Positions 6,205 to 8,424 of a stretch of 8,424 nucleotides of DNA are shown here, piece by piece. Position 1 is the first letter of the stretch. Each line of letters opens with the position of its first letter. The notes under the pieces were generated by a model. The model was not told the DNA's origin. It worked only from the letters and a program-made list of their open reading frames with translations, and did not search any database. Origin of the DNA: Acidobacteriota bacterium (lineage in GTDB: Bacteria; Acidobacteriota; Holophagae; Thermotomaculales; Thermotomaculaceae); NCBI GenBank assembly GCA_003650445.1, contig QMQE01000111.1, positions 1-8,424 on the forward strand. The letters run 5' to 3'. The position numbers and the translations under genes were made by a program.

Positions 6205-8424
6205 ATGATTCAAAGTTACAGAAAACACACAAATGAGCGCAAGGAAAAGGGAATTCCTCCCCTTCCACTGACCCCGTCTCAGGTCCGGGAATTGTGTAAG
6301 CTTCTCGAAACCCCCCCGCAGGGGGAAGAAAAATATCTCCTTGACTTACTGGTTCACCATATCTCACCCGGTGTTGATCCGGCTGCCGAAGTCAAAGCAA
6401 GCTGGCTAAACAGGGTGGCAAGGGGAGAAATAAAGTCTCCGGTGGTATCTCCGGCAGATGCTGTAAAAACACTCGGAACCATGCTCGGTGGTTATAATGT
6501 GCAGCCCCTTATTTCCCTGCTCTCCTCGGATGAGCTGGGAGATCTTGCCGCAACCGCCCTGAAACATACCATTCTCATTTACAATGCCTTTGATCAGATT
6601 GTCGAACTGTCCAAAACCAATTCCAGGGCTGAAGCGATTCTTCAATCCTGGGCTGCAGCCGAATGGTTTAGCGCCAAACCGGAATTTCCAGCTGAATTCA
6701 AGGTAAAAATATACAAAGTCGACGGTGAAATTAACACAGATGATTTTTCACCGGCAAAAGACGCCTGGAGTCGCCCGGATATTCCCCTTCATTCCCTTTG
6801 TATGGGTGAGTCCCGTTTTCCGGACGGGATTAAAACCATTCAAACATTTCGGGAAGAAGGCCATGTAGTTGCCTTTGTCGGTGATGTTGTCGGAACCGGG
6901 TCCTCTCGCAAATCCGCCTGTAATTCCCTGATGTGGCACATTGGTGAAGATATTCCTTACGTTCCCAATAAACGCCGTGCAGGGATTGTTCTTGGAAATC
7001 TTATTGCGCCTATTTTCTTTAATACAACTGAAGATTCCGGCGGGCTTCCTATTTTGTGCGATGTTACAAACCTCCATACCGGTGATATTGTAACAATCAA
7101 CACGAAGGATGGAAAAATTGTTGGACCTGATAATTCTGTTCTTACCACTTTTGAAATTAAGCCATCTACCCTTCGAGATGAATTTCGAGCTGGTGGGCGC
7201 CTTAACCTTATTATCGGCCGAGCCCTTACCCAAAAGGCAAGGGCAACCTTGAATCTGCCTGAGTCCTCAGTTTTTATTGCGGCAGATAACCCAACTCCCA
7301 AACCCGGGCAGGGTTATTCTCTCGCTCAAAAAATCGTTGGGAAAGCCTGTGGTCTTCCTGGGGTTTTGCCAGGTACAGCCTGTGAACCTCAAATGGCAAC
7401 AGTGGGTTCTCAGGATACAACCGGCCTCATGACTGCAGATGAACTGAAAGAATTGGCCTGTCTTCAGTTTCAGGCTGGAATGTTCATGCAATCCTTCTGC
7501 CACACGGCTGCTTACCCAAAGCCCTCTGATGTTCACATGCATGAAACCCTGCCGAATTTTGTTACATCCAGAAAAGGTGTTTCTCTTCACCCTGGAGACG
7601 GTGTTATACATACCTGGCTCAACCGCCTTATTCTTCCAGACACCGTCGGGACCGGAGGAGACAGTCATACTCGATTTCCTTTGGGAATTTCCTTCCCGGC
7701 CGGTTCCGGCCTTGTCGCCTTTGCCGGTGCCCTTGGATTTATGCCGCTGGATATGCCTGAATCCGTCCTCGTCAAATTCAAAGGGAATTTTAATCCAGGA
7801 ATTACACTTCGCGATGCTGTGAACTCTATTCCATATTTCGCAATCCAAGAGGGACTTCTCACTGTTGAAAAACAAGGTAAGAAGAATATTTTTAACGGCC
7901 GCATTCTTGAGATTGAAGGACTTTCGGATCTCACGGTTGAACAGGCTTTTGAGCTTACCGACGCATCTGCGGAGCGGTCTGCCGCCGCCGCCACGGTAAA
8001 ACTTTCGGAAAACACAGTGGCTGAATACCTCAAGAGCAATATCGCTCTAATGGAAAAAATGATTGAAACCGGTTTTAATGATGCCGACACCCTGCGCAAT
8101 AGAATCAATGCCTGTAAAGAATGGCTGGCCAATCCATCGTTACTCGAGAGGGACAGTAATGCGGAATATGCAGCTGTTCTTGAAATTGACCTATCCAAAA
8201 TCACAGAACCCATACTCTGTTGCCCAAATGATCCGGACGACGTCAAGCTTCTGTCTGAAGTTTGCAATCGAAAAATTGATGAAGTTTTTATCGGTTCCTG
8301 TATGACCAACATCGGCCACTTCCGGGCGGCGGGCCATATCTGGAAGGGAGAAAAACAGGCACCTGCCAAAATATGGCTCACCCCCCCTACCAAAATGGAT
8401 CGTGCAACCCTGATGAAAGAAGGA
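6205..8424 (+). CDS. acnB: Aconitate hydratase B / 2-methylisocitrate dehydratase, C-terminus cut by window edge
   Basis: 4Fe-4S enzyme interconverting citrate and isocitrate via cis-aconitate in the TCA cycle; AcnB proteins also act on 2-methylisocitrate, and the apo-form can bind mRNA. The frame is open for 740 codons to the right edge; E. coli AcnB has 865, so about 125 are missing. Order seen: AcnB-specific N-terminal HEAT-like domain (about 1-155); swivel domain with VGDVVGTGSSRKS at 225-237; catalytic domains with MQSFCHTAAYPKP, GTGGDSHTRFP at 482-492 and MPLDMPESVLVKFKG. Cys699 in GSCMTNIGHFRAAG matches E. coli cluster ligand Cys710. The other two ligands (GCSLC motif) lie beyond the window. 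The domain order distinguishes it from AcnA. The ATG at 6205 has GGAGGA four bases upstream and matches the family start. It is divergent from rpmH. A C7-GCA-G5 run at 6311-6325 could form a short hairpin in the message. Confidence 0.97.
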   Translation, partial: MIQSYRKHTNERKEKGIPPLPLTPSQVRELCKLLETPPQGEEKYLLDLLVHHISPGVDPAAEVKASWLNRVARGEIKSPVVSPADAVKTLGTMLGGYNVQPLISLLSSDELGDLAATALKHTILIYNAFDQIVELSKTNSRAEAILQSWAAAEWFSAKPEFPAEFKVKIYKVDGEINTDDFSPAKDAWSRPDIPLHSLCMGESRFPDGIKTIQTFREEGHVVAFVGDVVGTGSSRKSACNSLMWHIGEDIPYVPNKRRAGIVLGNLIAPIFFNTTEDSGGLPILCDVTNLHTGDIVTINTKDGKIVGPDNSVLTTFEIKPSTLRDEFRAGGRLNLIIGRALTQKARATLNLPESSVFIAADNPTPKPGQGYSLAQKIVGKACGLPGVLPGTACEPQMATVGSQDTTGLMTADELKELACLQFQAGMFMQSFCHTAAYPKPSDVHMHETLPNFVTSRKGVSLHPGDGVIHTWLNRLILPDTVGTGGDSHTRFPLGISFPAGSGLVAFAGALGFMPLDMPESVLVKFKGNFNPGITLRDAVNSIPYFAIQEGLLTVEKQGKKNIFNGRILEIEGLSDLTVEQAFELTDASAERSAAAATVKLSENTVAEYLKSNIALMEKMIETGFNDADTLRNRINACKEWLANPSLLERDSNAEYAAVLEIDLSKITEPILCCPNDPDDVKLLSEVCNRKIDEVFIGSCMTNIGHFRAAGHIWKGEKQAPAKIWLTPPTKMDRATLMKEG

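Noticed and set aside
6098..6367. 89-codon minus-strand frame across the intergenic region and acnB start
   Set aside because: It covers both promoters and the acnB 5' end, and has no recognisable family.
7665..8393. 242-codon and neighbouring open frames on the minus strand opposite acnB
   Set aside because: The plus strand encodes continuous, strongly conserved AcnB here. The minus-strand translations are low-complexity and match no family I know.

Overview
The window looks like a chromosomal housekeeping segment of a Gram-negative bacterium of moderate GC content. YidC is the long form with a large periplasmic domain. The gene order rpmH-rnpA-yidD-yidC-jag(khpB)-mnmE-mnmG is an arrangement I associate with several delta-proteobacterial and other deep-branching lineages. 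The taxon cannot be fixed from sequence alone. Codon use and composition look uniform, and I see no mobile elements, rRNA, tRNA or CRISPR.

Minus strand, 6023 down to 1: one tightly packed, co-oriented operon read right to left. It starts from a near-consensus sigma-70-type promoter (TTGACA, 17 bp spacer, TATGAT) at 6061-6089. It encodes ribosomal protein L34 (rpmH), the RNase P protein (rnpA), the small membrane-associated factor YidD, the membrane insertase YidC, the KH/R3H RNA-binding protein Jag/KhpB, the tRNA-modification GTPase MnmE and its partner MnmG. MnmG is cut by the left window edge and lacks its C-terminus. Junctions are 1-5 nt or overlapping, except 30 nt between yidD and yidC, and no internal terminator is visible. 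The set joins ribosome and RNA maturation (L34, RnpA, KhpB), membrane-protein insertion (YidD, YidC) and wobble-uridine modification of tRNA (MnmE-MnmG).

Plus strand, 6205 to 8424: the 5' 740 codons of a bifunctional aconitate hydratase B / 2-methylisocitrate dehydratase (acnB), running off the right edge. It is transcribed divergently from rpmH across a 181-bp intergenic region.

No undescribed system is evident. The points worth a second look are: acnB sitting where dnaA/oriC is often found next to rpmH; substitutions in normally conserved motifs of MnmE (SKAD for NKxD), Jag (EKNG for GxxG) and MnmG (DHLSAD for RxDNAD); an in-frame rpmH-stop-rnpA(TTG) junction; and a T8 tract at the rnpA/yidD overlap at which loss of one base would fuse the two proteins.
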